DNA of 64,000 nt. It comes from Lepidonotus clava (lineage: Eukaryota > Annelida > Polychaeta > Phyllodocida > Polynoidae). Below, in pieces: positions 1 to 12,022 of the stretch. The stretch is taken from contig OW387133.1 of NCBI GenBank assembly GCA_936440205.1, forward strand, positions 6,910,001 to 6,974,000, given 5' to 3'. How positions within the stretch are numbered: the first letter of the stretch is position 1; every line of letters begins with the position of its first letter. Position numbers and translations under genes: made by a program. Under the pieces are notes generated by a model. That model was not told where the DNA came from. It was given only the letters and a program-made list of their open reading frames with translations, and made no database searches.

Positions 1-59
1 GATGTGGAGTAAATTTATTCCTCTAGGCATCCTGGTATACTTATATGACTTTTTCACCA

Positions 60-357
60 GTTGCCCGTTGCACAAAACCTATTGTTACAACACAAGGTAG
101 CAAATTAACCACACCTCTCGTAGCCACTTTGCATATAATAACACGCGTTTTGACTCTCAAAGTAAACCTATTTAGAATGTTATTTATGAGCTGCTATTCT
201 CATAATGTATAGCCTTGCAGTGCCCCTTTTTACATCAATTTACAGCATTTAATTTGATCTAGTAGAAACATAGATATTAAGGGTAACGTTTAAACGATAA
301 CTATCATAATAACGACATAATAATTATTATGATAGATCATTGTGCAACGGGCCACAG
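60..357. mobile_element. MITE family C, full copy
   Basis: Inverted ends: the left end reads TTGCCCGTTGCACAA and the right end reads TTGTGCAACGGGCCA. Both are flanked by CAG, a likely 3-bp target duplication. The interior is AT-rich with no coding potential. Related copies lie near 4.36 kb and 19.06 kb. Non-autonomous DNA transposon; the superfamily cannot be fixed from this copy. Confidence 0.8.
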
Positions 358-934
358 GTGTCAGCACAACTTTACAACAGATTTCAGCATGTAACATAAC
401 AAGGGCTATAATTTAAACGTTTTAATAGGTGCGCAAAGTTACACTGGCAACTTTGATATTAATAGCCTGCTCAGGGTCAATGTAACACTGTTGGCAAAAC
501 AAACAAAAAGCGTCCCCTAATAAAAGCAGCTGCCCATGTTGCCCTGCAGGGCACACGTAGAGGTAACCCACACAGGGACAATCCACGGGCTATTTTCACT
601 GTCACTATTTTTATTAATGTCATGACTGTCACGAAGCTATGCTCTTGTTCTGAACGCTAATTTGACGCACGCCCCGAGCCTCAAAATAAAACGAGAAGTA
701 CTGTGACCTCAATGAGTGCTTTTAATGGCAGGTTTGGCCAAACAAGGTGTTCAGTCTTTGTGATTGGCCAGGTAGGGTGTGATCTGAGAGGGTCATTGGG
801 TGAGGAGAGGGAGGAGGGGGGGGGGGGGGTGCACAAAATATTAAACTGTATTAAATGTCATCCATCGAATGGAAATTAAAATTGAAAAAGTTCAGTGCTC
901 TGTATCGATTGTCCAGTAAAAACCCACTCTCTGA
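358..934. other. Unassigned intergenic stretch
   Basis: No gene or recognisable repeat seen. A run of about 16 G lies near 817-832. The short open frame starting just after 850 runs into the next repeat and looks accidental. Confidence 0.5.
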
Positions 935-1294
935 TTCTCCACGCCATCTGATAGCTGATTTACTGTATTGTAGGTACCTGCAGATTAACTTTGACTGGGT
1001 TTGTAGACAAATCTCAGGAATATCTATAGAAAATGTACAAAAATGTGCTTTTTTTACTAAGCAAAATGAATGAATTTTCTAACCAATTTGAAATATTTTA
1101 GATATTTATAGGTATGAAATGGAAAAAATGATGAATGCTAGTTTTCCACTATTGCAAACCAAAGTTATGCCATGATTTTTGAAAATGTCTATACTTAAGC
1201 CTTGTGACTTGTCTAAATATTTTCCAGAATGCACCTTGATTTAGGCTAGTCTGCAGGTGCACTTCAATAATTAAGCTATCCGTGGTTGGGAGAA
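935..1294. mobile_element. MITE family G, diverged copy
   Basis: The left end GATTCTCCACGCCATCTGAT is a decayed form of TTCTCCCTACCACGGATAGC. The right end keeps GCTATCCGTGGTTGGGAGAA. Inside both ends lie mirrored motifs containing CCTGCAG or CTGCAGG. Better copies lie at about 29.3 kb and 56.4 kb. Confidence 0.7.
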
Positions 1295-2023
1295 CTTTAT
1301 CGTTTAAGTCTTGGGAATGAAATACACCATTTGGTTTACTTATCAACGTTTGAGTTGTAATAATGATCAATGGGAAAATAATTGTCACTGAACGTACTCT
1401 CCTTTATATGTCAATGATGACACTTTTATACTGTGGTCCGTCACGTAATCTCCTCGCTGTTGTTAGGGTTGTCCACGCACCACAGCAAGACCCCTCCCTG
1501 TTCAAAAATTGAAACAATACATCTTATCGCAACAAGGGTGTCTCTGTTATGATGGTTCCCGCTGTTGATTTGTGGCTGTTCTACTGGACTGATTTTGTTT
1601 CTGTAAACAGTTCTGAAAACTAGACATTTAGATCTAAAATCCCTAAATTTGTCTGTCTGGAAAGATTATTAGAAATGGGTGAAAATCGATGCTGAATTTC
1701 GTGTATAACAGAGCAACTTTGACAAAACCCTCGCTGTGGTTTGCACTGTTGCGAGACCTGCATGGAAGTCCTTGCTTTGGTCTCGCTGTTGCGAGGGTTG
1801 GCTTATGCGATGGAGCAACGAGGGCTGTGTAGGAGGGGGCCCTGCCAGTACACACCCCACTATCAAAGTCCTGGCACCCCAACCACTACCTGGGGAAAGT
1901 TGGCGCATGCGCAGACGGTGTCTGCCCGGTTCACCCTGACCACGTGACCTCGGCTGGCGACCGGCCTGAATCACAATGGCCACTGGCCACTGCTCCGGCC
2001 AGCAGAGGGGATGTGTGTAGCTG
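1295..2023. other. Unassigned intergenic stretch
   Basis: Several short overlapping frames (about 1643-1983) lie on both strands, but none has domain-like sequence. Nothing recognisable. Confidence 0.4.
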
Positions 2024-2402
2024 TCGGTTGGTCGGTTGGTCGGTTGGTTATTGGAGTTTTACACCGTATCAACAACTATGGTCATATCATGTTGAGAATA
2101 AGGTCTTGACAATTGTGCCTGTTTGATGATTCCATCTATGAAATGATTGTATCTATGGGAAGGTAGAGACCGAACCCCTACACTTTTACCAAGGCAGGTG
2201 TTCTTTAATGTGCAGCGTACAATAGGCAGGGCCCTACACATAAGAGCTGGTGGTCCTAAGACCTTTGATAACCCTGTTGTTGTCATGGGGGGAAAAACAT
2301 GTAGAGAGGTGTAGCAGTCCCACCTGGCCCAGCCGAGAATCTAACCCAGCTCTCCTTCATGCCAAACAATTGCTCTGACCACCTCACCACCCCACGCCCC
2401 CT
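2024..2402 (-). mobile_element. tRNA-headed SINE (family M), near full length
   Basis: Read on the minus strand, the 5' part (about 2402-2327) has a pol III A-box-like TGGTGAGGTGGTCAGAG and a B-box-like GGGTTAGATTCTC. A body of about 270 bp follows, then a 3' tail ending in AATAACCAACCAACC with further GACC/AACC units (2024-2049). A second, 5'-truncated copy lies at 59.83-60.07 kb and shares body and tail. The shared simple-repeat tail suggests retroposition by a partner LINE, which is an inference. Confidence 0.8.
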
Positions 2403-2576
2403 GTGGGTAGCTATACCTATAACTAGGGAGCCATTATAGACTTTTGGGGGTTTCCCCAAAATATATGACTGCCTTACGAAGGGCAGTAGGGATTTGGGTT
2501 GCGAGGGAATTTTTCTCAAAGTTTAGAAAACTTGATCCTGATAATCCCTTGGGACTTTCTCAGATAATATACACTT

Positions 2577-2893
2577 TAGGCCATATTATACTATCCGTCG
2601 GGTCACGTTTGCGTAGGGTCGCGTTGCCTAAAGCTTCTGGTTCACGTAATTTTACGGACATGCTTGTAAATTCCTGATGCAAACTGAGTCCCCAATGGAA
2701 GCCAATGCGTACTCACATGACCCAACACATACCCAACGCATGCCCAAATGCGCAGTACAATATAATTCGCGTTGGGTGGCGGGACCCAACGCCACCCATA
2801 ATATAGCCTTAATACAGCCCTAAAGCGTATCATTGGCGTTGGGCAAAATCATGAACGTACACCCGCTGTATAGTGTAATACAGCTTTTCAGGT
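2577..2893. mobile_element. MITE-like repeat family H, copy 1
   Basis: Begins AGGCCATATTATACTATCCG and contains several GCGTTGGG or CCCAACGC blocks in both orientations. A second copy at 21.81-22.11 kb shares the start, the CCCAACG blocks and the order. Terminal repeats are weak, so the ends are approximate. Confidence 0.6.
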
Positions 2894-3369
2894 TTGTATA
2901 AGACCTACATGACCTCAAGATTGCGTGGAACTAAAGGGCTATCATGTTTCCTCGTTTACCGATATCGAGTAGATTAACGCTATAATTCATGTGACAACTG
3001 GGCAGTTCACAGGAAGCCCGATAAATGTGAGTAGGGTAAATAAATGGGGGTTTGAAGTTGATTGCGTACAAACTTTAGTAGGAACAGGGAGCGGAAAGAA
3101 GTGTGAGTAGTATATGAAAATGGTAATTTGATTCTTACCGTATTTTCTTTTAAAATTTTATTACGCAATAACCTTCAGTGTTTCCATCGGTTTTCAGATA
3201 TATCACACGAATATATATATATGCAAGTGATGGAAATGACAGATTACTCATCGTTTTTTCAACAAAAGCATGCTGGGTTTAGATTAGTCAGACGACGGCA
3301 TGTTCACATTATTCACCCAAATAGAGTATTAACATGGTTATATTAGCTCATCCTCTACATAGCCTAATA
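2894..3369. other. Unassigned intergenic stretch
   Basis: AT-rich, no recognisable gene or repeat. A 72-codon frame at 3128-3346 has no recognisable features. Confidence 0.4.
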
Positions 3370-3652
3370 GGGGTGTTTCATAACAACTTCCGTAGCTATG
3401 GAGGTTCTTACGGACATTATAGGTGAGTTTCATACTCTTTTATGCAGCCATTTCATAACAAAACTTGCGTAAATTGACCCAAAACTTGCGCAAATCGACC
3501 CAAAACTCCTATAACTCAACCTAATACTCTCTTAAATCCACTTAAACTCGCGTAAGCAAAAACAAAACTCAGGGAGCTACGGCAACCAAAAATGTGATGA
3601 TAACTTATGAAATGCAAAACATACGGAGGTTTCTTATGAAACGGGCCACAGA
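3370..3652. mobile_element. MITE family D
   Basis: The left end GGTGTTTCATAACAACTTCC and the right end TTTCTTATGAAACGGGCCA are imperfect inverted repeats; CTCCGTA and TACGGAG lie just inside. The interior has repeats of AAACTTGCG and AAATCGACC. The terminal GGCCCGTT resembles family C, suggesting related transposases. Confidence 0.7.
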
Positions 3653-4356
3653 GGTTGATACTGCAGTCAGTATGGTCTGCTCAGGGGTATGGGGGAAATA
3701 AAACGTTGAATTATTTTCGCAAAATAACTCCCTTAAAAGGAGAGCTGGAGCCATTTTCAGAACAAAATCGTAGTTAAATTTTGTTTTCTTTGTGGTAAGA
3801 CCTTTTTTCTTTGTTGTAATAAGATTTTCTTAAAGATAAGAGAGGTTTTAAGAAAAGAAAAGAATTCTTTGTTAAAGCTCTACCTAATTATAATTGATGT
3901 ACCTACTCCCCTAAGAGACCTAAAGTCTGATCTTAGACCCAGTATGGCTAATGTTATATCAATGGCAAAACACATGTAAGAAAGTAATTTTACCTAGGTA
4001 TTTCATAACATGATGTTAAGAATCAATTGATTCTTAAAAAGCATCTTTGTCAAATTTACAATTTCTTACACATTCTTAGAAGTAAACTATGAGAATTCTA
4101 TGTAAACCCCTTTCATTTGTTTGACCCTTTGAGTCAATGTATCCATCACAAGCATTGCCTCCTGCATCCTGTATTCAACAGCCAAAAGTATCACAACAAT
4201 GACAAAAGTTCAAGATAGCTCTTTTTAAGAAAGTATCAAAGAACTTTATATTATTTTCTTTTATCTTAAGAATATTACAAAGATTCACCCGTTTCTCATT
4301 ATTATTTTTTATGAAATACCCTCCAGGTTCAGATTTTGTTTTTATACAGTGTTCCC
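3653..4356. other. Unassigned intergenic stretch
   Basis: AT-rich sequence with many AAGA and TTCTT strings, no coding or repeat signature recognised. Confidence 0.4.
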
Positions 4357-4659
4357 TGTGGCCCATTGCACAATGACCAATCATAACAAGAAATACTTTT
4401 CAGATCACTTTAAGAATATATATGTACTTTTGCGAAATGCCTATATCTTTTCTTTCTGGATCAAATTGAATTCTGTGAAATGATACATGCAGGGACGCTG
4501 TGGGACTATATCCTGTAAAGAATACAGGTCATTTACAGCATTCTAGATATGTATATTTTGAGGGTGAAAAATGGCATAACAACAATTAAAGTTGACTAGG
4601 AACAGTTTCCTTGTTGGAAACACGTTCGTCGTTATGAAATTCATTGTGCAACCGGCGCC
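4357..4659. mobile_element. MITE family C, full copy
   Basis: The ends are TGGCCCATTGCACAATG on the left and CATTGTGCAACCGGCGC on the right, flanked by CTG on both sides. This parallels the CAG duplication of the copy at 60-357. The interior carries the family's GTTATGAAATTCATTGTGC end segment. Confidence 0.75.
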
Positions 4660-5633
4660 TGGGAAGTGTTTTCTTTTTTAAAAACAGATTTTATTTATCC
4701 AGGGGTGAGTAGGAATTCTCCTGTCTTCCCTCACCTCAAGTGTATAAATATGGCAGCTAGTTTATATTCTCGAAATTGCATTAGTGTGGTTCTCAGAGGA
4801 AATGGATATATAAATGGTCGTACTAAATTGCTTATTTGACTCATTGAAGTAGGTAAAATCAAAGCTATGACCCTTTTTAGACATAGACACTTACTTTTAT
4901 GTCTTTTAAATGTTCTCCCGTCTGTCAACCATTGTTTTTCTGTCACCAATTCACAATTCCCGCATATTTCATTTCACTGTATAACAGTACGTATGTCGGT
5001 CTGTATATAGAACCGTGTCAGAGTTCTGTGAAATGAACATGTGAAATGTACACTGCAGAGCTCAGGCAGGGTCATAAAACAGTGCAGCACTAATGTGTCC
5101 TGAGATATGAAACGTGGAGGAGGGAGGGAGTGCGAGTCCTGGAACTGGTCGTACAGATGAATCCCTCCCGAGGCTGTTCCATCAAACCTACACCTCCCCT
5201 CTGTATTGCTTGTATACCTATTCGGCACGTGTTGTCACAGATACATGACATGAACCTTCCAGCATAAACCTTTTGACATAGGTATTGTGAACCAAAATGT
5301 GCAGAAACTTGACAAAACTAAGTTAATGCCATGCAGAATAGTCCCTGATTGTGTATAGTTTAAATGTAAATACAGGTGTATAAGAAACAAAAAGAAACAT
5401 TAAGTGCCATGATATTATGTCACAATATCAAGTTTAGAGATATAAACCTCTGAAACAATAATTGTTTACTATTGAAGTGTATGGCAAAATGTTGATTTTT
5501 CAACATAAATAATCGCGATTTTTACTTTGAATGCTTAACATGTGTGGATAGGACCCCAATGATTATTTTAGGCCAAAGAAAACCATAGGTCACCATAGGA
5601 AATCTAATTGTATTCCTAATAATTAGAACAACT
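4660..5633. other. Unassigned intergenic stretch
   Basis: No supported gene. Short antisense frames at 4731-4949 and 4974-5228 have no recognisable domain. Nothing further seen. Confidence 0.4.
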
Positions 5634-5928
5634 GTTAGGACGCTATCCTACAAACAGATGCTATCCAACAAATGTTTGTGGTTTAGCAACTTTTTGCAGG
5701 ACAGCATCACCACAGGATGCTAAGCTACAAACAGATGCTAAACCAAAAATATTTGTTGGATAGCATCTTTCCAAAAATAGACACTAAGTCATAAATATTT
5801 GTAGCTTAGCATCCTTTTGTGACTTAGCATCACCACAAGATGCTAAGCTACAAACATATCTGCTAAGTCACAAATATTAGTGGGATAGCATCTCTGCACA
5901 AAGCTATATTAAAGTACTATACAGCTGT

Positions 5929-6830
5929 GACGTTCCTCGGTAGTTCGGGGTTTCCGGTTTCTACCGCCGAGGGACGGGGGGGTTATTTCGGCTCTTAGCT
6001 GGGCACGGAGGCCGAGCAAAAAGCTGAGGTGTACAATCCAGAGTCGTGCCTTGTGCACGAGGGGGGCTGAGTGGGTCGGTCGGGGGTTCGGTATTCGTTG
6101 AAAGGGGGAGGGTGTGTTGGTCAGGTCGGGCCGGGGGGCTGCAGCCATCAAGCGTTGAGGACAGGGCAGGGCAAGATTATTGTCGTGGTAGGGGTCCGGG
6201 CCAGTGCTTCCACTCGTCTCTCAGGCCGGAACTGGGGGGGGGGGGGGGAGTTCCACTCCTTCGTTCCCTGACCGGGAGTACCGGGCCAACGGTCGCCTAT
6301 GTTTTGGTAGCGTGGGGCCGAGCCGGTTGCGCCTGAATGCCTCCGGTCAGGGGGTTGCCGCTAACTATTTCGGACTTCTTTGTCTGGCCAGTCTTCCTTC
6401 CTCGCGTCGCCGGGCGGGCAGTCTCGGGCCTTCGGGCCATGGTTTTCGGTCCCTCGGGCTTTCGGGCCCCTACTAGTTTAAGCCTTAGTTTTGCAGAACT
6501 TTACCAATATTATCTCGATTTCCTAGTTATTTAGTCCATATTAGATCATCTAATCGATTGAAGTCCTCATAAGGAGCTATTAGAGGAAGAAGACACTTGT
6601 GAACACCAGGAGTACTACAAAGGAACTCTTTATTTTCGGGCCTCACTGCCCCTTTTATACCTTAGCGGTCAGCTCTGATTGGCTATTTCATATCACGTGA
6701 TCATAGTGACGTCACACAGTCATACTGACGTCATTTCCGGTTTACATTATTTCTCGGGCCTCGGGTTTCGGGCCTCGGGATTCGGGCTTTGGGTTTTGGG
6801 TTTTGGGTTTTGGGTTTCGTTCCCGTTACA
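5929..6830 (-). repeat. Solo LTR of an LTR retrotransposon, nested in the 2.2-kb element
   Basis: Read on the minus strand this block starts TGTAACGGGAACG and ends GAACGTCACA, with the TG...CA form of LTR ends. It carries a GGTATAAAAGGGGC TATA box about 165-170 bp from its start, preceded by two TGACGTCA sites, and an AATAAAG polyadenylation-type signal about 20-30 bp further on. It is much more GC-rich than its surroundings. No internal retroelement sequence is attached, so it reads as a fossil left by LTR-LTR recombination. It is younger than the element it sits in. Clear target duplications were not seen, so the exact ends are tentative. Confidence 0.6.
6706..6734. promoter_or_regulatory. 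Paired CRE-like sites in the solo LTR
   Basis: Two TGACGTCA-type octamers about 20 bp apart lie upstream (minus-strand sense) of the TATA box at about 6655-6661. TGACGTCA is the known CREB/ATF site; that it works here is inference. Confidence 0.45.
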
Positions 6831-7841
6831 TAACAATATACTTAAAGATCTACTGCATCGATTTACATTCACATTCTTGCTTTGACACCTGATGAATACC
6901 CATTCATCACATAGCAAAGTTACCTTTTCTGTAGGATTCTGTAGGGGTGTCAGGTCTCTTATGTATTATGCCTCAAAACGTTAAGTTCCTTATCTTTATT
7001 TTGATAAAATGTCCAATAAAATAGATAGCATATTTTTGTCTGAATATTTTTAGCTTTCTATTCAGGGAAATGTGAGATGAGAAATCATGGAAAATAATGC
7101 ATTTTTCAGTGAGTCGGGATGATTCAGGGGACAATTTCTAGTCATTGCTTTATGAGAGGTGATAGACATTAACCTTTTTCTGAAACTTTGGTCTTTTTAG
7201 TATGATCTTCAAAGAGAATTAATAGAATTTGTGAAAAAAGGGTTGTGTGCAACAACTAAAAACTAGGTATACAAAAAAAGGTTTTATGTCCTGCAAATGG
7301 GAGAATCAATTAAGATGAGCGAGTTATTATTCTAAACAAACTGATGTTTGTTTATCTTTATCTATTATCCTTCACTGCTATGAAGTGACAAGGGGCTGAA
7401 CAACTCGAGTCTTATTTTTGCTTCTTGAGTTTATTTTGTTAATAGTTTATCAATATTCAAATTTCTTTTGACACGGAATAGAAATTGCAAAATGAAAGTG
7501 TGATTCAATTTTCCTTAATAAATCATATATTTGAAAATTCAAAAGGTTAGTCCTATGTCCTCTAGGAGTTTGCAGTACACCTCTTTTCCAAACCCCAATG
7601 AAATAATCTTCAAAATTGGTTTGCTATTTTTCAACATAAATCTGTAGGATAGCATCCATAGGTAGGATAGCATCTTGTTGGATAGCATCTGATTGTAGCT
7701 TAGCAGCATATGGGTGCTGCTAACTGACAAAGTGCTTTGTGGTTTAGTGAATGTTTGCATGATAGCGTCCTGACATGGATGTTAAGTAACAATTAGGTTG
7801 TATTTGTGGGATAGCATCTGTTTGTAGGATAGCGTCCTAAC

Positions 7842-8462
7842 AAATCACACACAAAAAACTCAACCAAATTTGACTACTCATCGGTTTCTACTCATCCTTA
7901 CATTTTCTCGTTCACAATATCAGTCACCATTCCTAAGTGCTCCAAGAAATGATTTTGAAATTCTAAGGAGATCCTGCAGTAGAAAAAAAAAAATCCAGGT
8001 GGCACTGCTGTGCGTATTTACCTTAAAATGCCAATTAGATAAGAGGGGTCAGGACCCACCTAACTCTCTCTTTAAACCTTGGCACTACACTTAGTTAAGG
8101 CATAGAACTATACGGAGTACAGTCTATTAAACATTCTGTGCGCCAGATTTAGTATCAATCCTTCCTATCCTTCTCCTTTCCTGCTTTGCAATTGCCTCCC
8201 CCCGCACCCCCCCTACCTGCCCAGCCCCCTCCCCCATGTCACCCACCATAGGTGATTGTTCCTGAGAGACTGAGAAACTCAAATACAACCTGTGCAGTAG
8301 GATAGACCCCGGAGAGCTACAGCAGCCATCACCTGCCGGTCTGCGGAAATAGAAGAGCTGGAGGGTGAGGGGGATGGGGAGGGCTGGGACTAGGCCCTGA
8401 GGGGAAACCGCTATAGGTGAACACGTGACTGGAGATTCTATCTCTCTTTTATTTGTTTACAA
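7842..8462. other. Unassigned intergenic stretch
   Basis: C-rich patch at 8195-8240; otherwise nothing recognised. Confidence 0.4.
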
Positions 8463-8571
8463 GTGGCTTCACCAGGCTAAAAAACACTGGCAATGACAAA
8501 CTCTTTCAGGATTTGAACCCACAACCTTTGGGTTCGGAGGTAGGGGTCTAACCACTACACCATGAAGCCAC
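8463..8571 (-). repeat. tRNA-like SINE head or tRNA pseudogene
   Basis: On the minus strand it reads GTGGCTTCATGGTGTAGTGG followed by TTAGAC (A-box) and later GGGTTCAAATCC (B-box). A 3' TGAAGCCAC pairs with the first nine bases, recalling an acceptor stem. The spacing is too long and the anticodon arm too irregular for a working tRNA. Confidence 0.65.
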
Positions 8572-8787
8572 ATAGAGGATGAGAATAACTAAATAAAGGG
8601 GTCAAGACCCATATCGCTGGTTCCCACATGTCCTTTAATAAGTAGTTTAACAAAACAGCAGCCAAATGGACTGGCTTGTAACAGCCTATTTTGCTGGTTC
8701 TTGGTATGACTTGAATCATATTCAGTGTGTAGTATGTTACATGCGAAAGGACATCATTTTAGAAGTGGTAGGGTAAACAGCTGACTA

Positions 8788-8987
8788 CAGGGCTGGATCT
8801 AGTGGGGGGGGGGGGGGGGGGGGTTCAAGGGGGTCCAGGGGGTCCAGCCCCACTCCCCCCACCTTTTGTTGGGGACTTAAAGCTGCCAACAAGAAAAAAA
8901 GTCATGCGTGTGCAGGCAAATGCTCATTATTTTAGTACTTAGCCAACATGTGGTTTCCCACTTTCCGAAACCCTGTATCCACCCCTG
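8788..8987. mobile_element. MITE family T (hAT-like), copy 1
   Basis: The ends CAGGGCTGGATCTAG and CTGTATCCACCCCTG are variants of CAGGGGCGGATCCA, a terminus common among non-autonomous hAT elements in animals. A long G run (8803-8823) and GGGGTCCAG repeats lie inside the left end. Shares an interior motif (GTGCGTG...GCAAATGC) with the 36.1-kb copy. Confidence 0.7.
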
Positions 8988-9902
8988 ATCTACTATCCTT
9001 TACAGACTAGATCTTAAGTTGAGATTTCAAAACAGAGAAAACAAAACAACAGATTTTAGACAAAGGGAAGTCTGTTTGAATATCAATGTATTCACTGTTT
9101 CATTTTCATTTCTATTTTATCTCTTTTTCGTTTGTTGATTATCTGCTGATTACAGACAAGATAGAAAGCCAAGAAAAAACTGAAAAACTGAAAAAAACAC
9201 AACAACCATAACAATATAAAAGGTAATTGATCCCGATAATAAAATACCACACTGTAGTGAATCGAACAACCAGTTGGAAATGCAAATCAGCATTTGTTCA
9301 TAATATCGCTTATATTGCACCTAAAAAGAGAGACTGTCTTCCTCATTCTGTATTGTTGGCAATCGTGGATAGGTCGGCTTGCTGTGGGCAGGCAGACAGA
9401 GATTATGCACAATGACCTTCTGTCTACAGCAATGCTTTTTTAACCACCGAAGTCTCCTATGGCTACATTAGTCTGTGTATTAACGATGATACCCCATGAA
9501 AAGCCACACTCAATACCCTCCTATAGTGTGCCTTTCTGTCATTTACATCTAATGCAGTCTGTTTACCATTAATAATACCTTCTTCCAGTAATGTAATATT
9601 TATTTTATTCGATCGTCTCTTTACATAATAAAGTTCTTCTGATGATTTATATACATGTATAGGCTAATACAATATAACAATAATTATGCAATGATAAGGT
9701 AATATTATGAAAAAGGATGCGATATCTAATATTCACATGCATAGCAATACATTCCATATGCATGTTCCGAAGCACACAAAAACACACATAGTTAAAGACA
9801 ACCGTACTTATACAATGTCAGCCTTCATAGATCCACGTCTGATAACTTTGCAATATGAAATATCCAATTCTTTTAAACTTTTCAGCCTCAGTAACATAAC
9901 GA
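8988..9902. other. Unassigned intergenic stretch
   Basis: AT-rich; no recognisable gene, RNA or repeat family. Confidence 0.4.
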
Positions 9903-10081
9903 CAGGGGCGGATACATGATTCCTTAAAGGTGGAGTCTGCATAAAGACTAAGTACTAGAACGGCATGCATTCACATGCGCCGTCTGATGTTTTACTTTCT
10001 TTGGCAAGTTCAAGTCCCCACCAAAAGAGGAGGGGTGGAGGGGCAGGACCCCCTGGACCCACCTCCTTGGACCCGCCCCTG
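9903..10081. mobile_element. MITE family T (hAT-like), copy 2
   Basis: The left end CAGGGGCGGATACATG and right end TTGGACCCGCCCCTG are inverted. The interior carries AAGTACTAGAACGGCATGCA and GGACCCCCTGGACCC, both shared with the fragment at 62.2 kb or 34.9 kb. Confidence 0.75.
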
Positions 10082-10525
10082 TATCAGAATATGTATACAA
10101 CAAATAAATACAATAAATAGATGTCTAGTATTGTCAGTCATATCACAACAGGCAGGCTGGGTAAAGATGTGCTGCGAGCTGTAGCAAATCTGCACCCTCA
10201 CTCTACCAAGGCATGGAGCATCAGACATTACCACCTCCGAGCCTTCCCTTCAACCCCACCGCGGCTCCCAGCAAATGCTTTCTGATTGTTGGCTGAGAGA
10301 GGAAGTGAAAGAGCCTGGAGCTGAACATCCCCCCCCCCCCCACCCAACCAGACTCATGAGATATTCATACCCATCATGTTCCCTTTTTACCCCTCAATGG
10401 AAGTCCTAGAGGAAATACCTGCCGTCCACGATTTGACTTCAGATTAAGACGTATGTATATAACAATGCACATCTTCATTTACCATTCACTTCTAAATCCA
10501 CACAAGGGGAGGCAAAGGATATCTA
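10082..10525. other. Unassigned intergenic stretch
   Basis: A run of 12 C lies near 10330; no gene seen. Confidence 0.4.
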
Positions 10526-10730
10526 AAAGGTTGTTTCCACTAGCCAATTTTTATTATAGTTATTCATAACCTTTCATGGGTAATATTGAAAAAGACTATA
10601 TATCCTACATATGATTTGAAAGAGAATTACAAACCCTTTTGAATGATGTATAATATGACAATGATTAGCAAATATTTCATATGCCGATTTTTAAAATCGG
10701 GAGTAAATTCGGTTAGTGGAAACACGGCCT
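10526..10730. mobile_element. MITE family Q, copy 1
   Basis: Ends AGGTTGTTTCCACTAGCC and GGTTAGTGGAAACACGGCCT are inverted. The inner GCCGATTTTTAAAATCGG is a short hairpin. CATATGATTTGAAAGAGAAT is shared with the copy at 57.33 kb. Confidence 0.7.
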
Positions 10731-11018
10731 GATGCTTCAGCCATAAGAAGTGGTGGCAGTATTGTTCGACTGACGGAAGCAATTATTCTCCGGCTTAAGT
10801 ACATTACGTATAAATGTAACAGCGGCATAGATATTGAAGGCCCTCTAGATGTTCCCTATTGGATTACAGTCCAAATGTCACCAGCAGTGAATGTATACGT
10901 ATCCCCCTTTCTATGGCATACATTCATCTCAGAGATCCGTTCTCTGTACAGGTTTGCGGTTTAATGTATCCAGAGCCAGTGTGTGCATCTACGCTATATA
11001 AACCTTGTGCAGACATGT

Positions 11019-11392
11019 CCCAGCAAAGGATGTGACGTTATTCTAATGTTGCAACAATGTTCTGTTTAGTTCTGTATTGGTTTTTGTTATGTTATTTTGA
11101 TAGCCCTCAATAATGTTGCTGCAACATACTGCTGTGACATTGCACTGCAATGTTAATACTACATTCTAATTATGTTCTTTAACCCAAACAGAATGTTCTT
11201 ATGAATTAAATGTTGTTATGTCTCGGTTTGGTCCTAACCTCACCAAAAAATGTCATTATAATAATGTTCTGATTTGGTTAGGTTTCAACCTCACCATCAA
11301 TAATGTAACTGCTATGCACCATCTTAGTAAGACAAACTGACTAAAAAAAGAATGGTTGAAGAACGGTTCTGTTACATCACAATTTGGCTGGG
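11019..11392 (+). mobile_element. CCCAGC MITE, CCCAGCC subfamily, full copy
   Basis: Runs from CCCAGCAAAGGATGTGACG to CACAATTTGGCTGGG. It has the order seen in all family members: ACGTTATT-type palindrome, GGTTCTGTATTGGTTTTTG, CTGCTGTGACATTGCACTG, AACCTCACC blocks, then TTAGTAAG..ACTGACTAAAAA and the end. No coding frame; non-autonomous. An 11-bp remnant similar to a family E end (ACCTTGTGCAG) lies just before it. Confidence 0.85.
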
Positions 11393-12022
11393 TATCGGTC
11401 TCCTTTGTAACCTACAAGACCTCAATCTTTTATAATAGCATTTCATATATGATAACAGATGGTGGTGTCGATAACATCCAAACAGGTTCTTCATTCGATG
11501 ACATTAATAATGTAAGTTGCTTGGTGTGTATGTTTTACAGACGTTGATGTAGAAATTACGTTATGAAACCCCTGACATTTGCAAACCATAATGAAACAGT
11601 GTATTCACTTTAAGAAATGAAGCTTTTCTTAGGCAGTTTCACGTGATGGGCAAAACAAGCGGACAGTCTCATTTTCCAATTGATGACATGCCCAATGTTT
11701 TAGAGCGGGTCAAAATTATGAACGGAGCGCCCTATTATTTTGCAAATTCCTTGTACATATTCACCTTTAAAGCCACTGTTCATATGGTCACTTGAATTGC
11801 CTACCCAACGTTTCTGACATTTCACTAAGTTGATCTCAATGATCATCAAACGAACTACATTATTATTGCTAACCCTAACAGGAACTATGAAACTAGATTT
11901 ATAATTATTTCTATCCATAATTGATCTCTTAAACACGTCCTATATGTTGAATATCTCTATGTTTGAAATTTTCATGCTACAAGCTTGTCGCACTCTAAAT
12001 CTGCGATTAACCAATAGTTCAA
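11393..12022. other. Unassigned intergenic stretch
   Basis: AT-rich, nothing recognised. Confidence 0.4.

Larger units (their letters stand above)
5634..7841. mobile_element. 2.2-kb foldback-type DNA element with perfect 33-bp TIRs
   Basis: The first 33 bases, starting GTTAGGACGCTATCCTACAA, are the exact reverse complement of the last 33. Inside each end (about 5640-5900 and 7640-7840) lie many copies of GATAGCATC or GATGCTA in alternating orientation, mixed with TTTGTAGCTTAGCATC-like units. The interior has no transposase frame. A GC-rich solo LTR (5929-6830) is nested in it, so the element without it is about 1.3 kb. Superfamily unknown; no clear target duplication. Confidence 0.8.
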
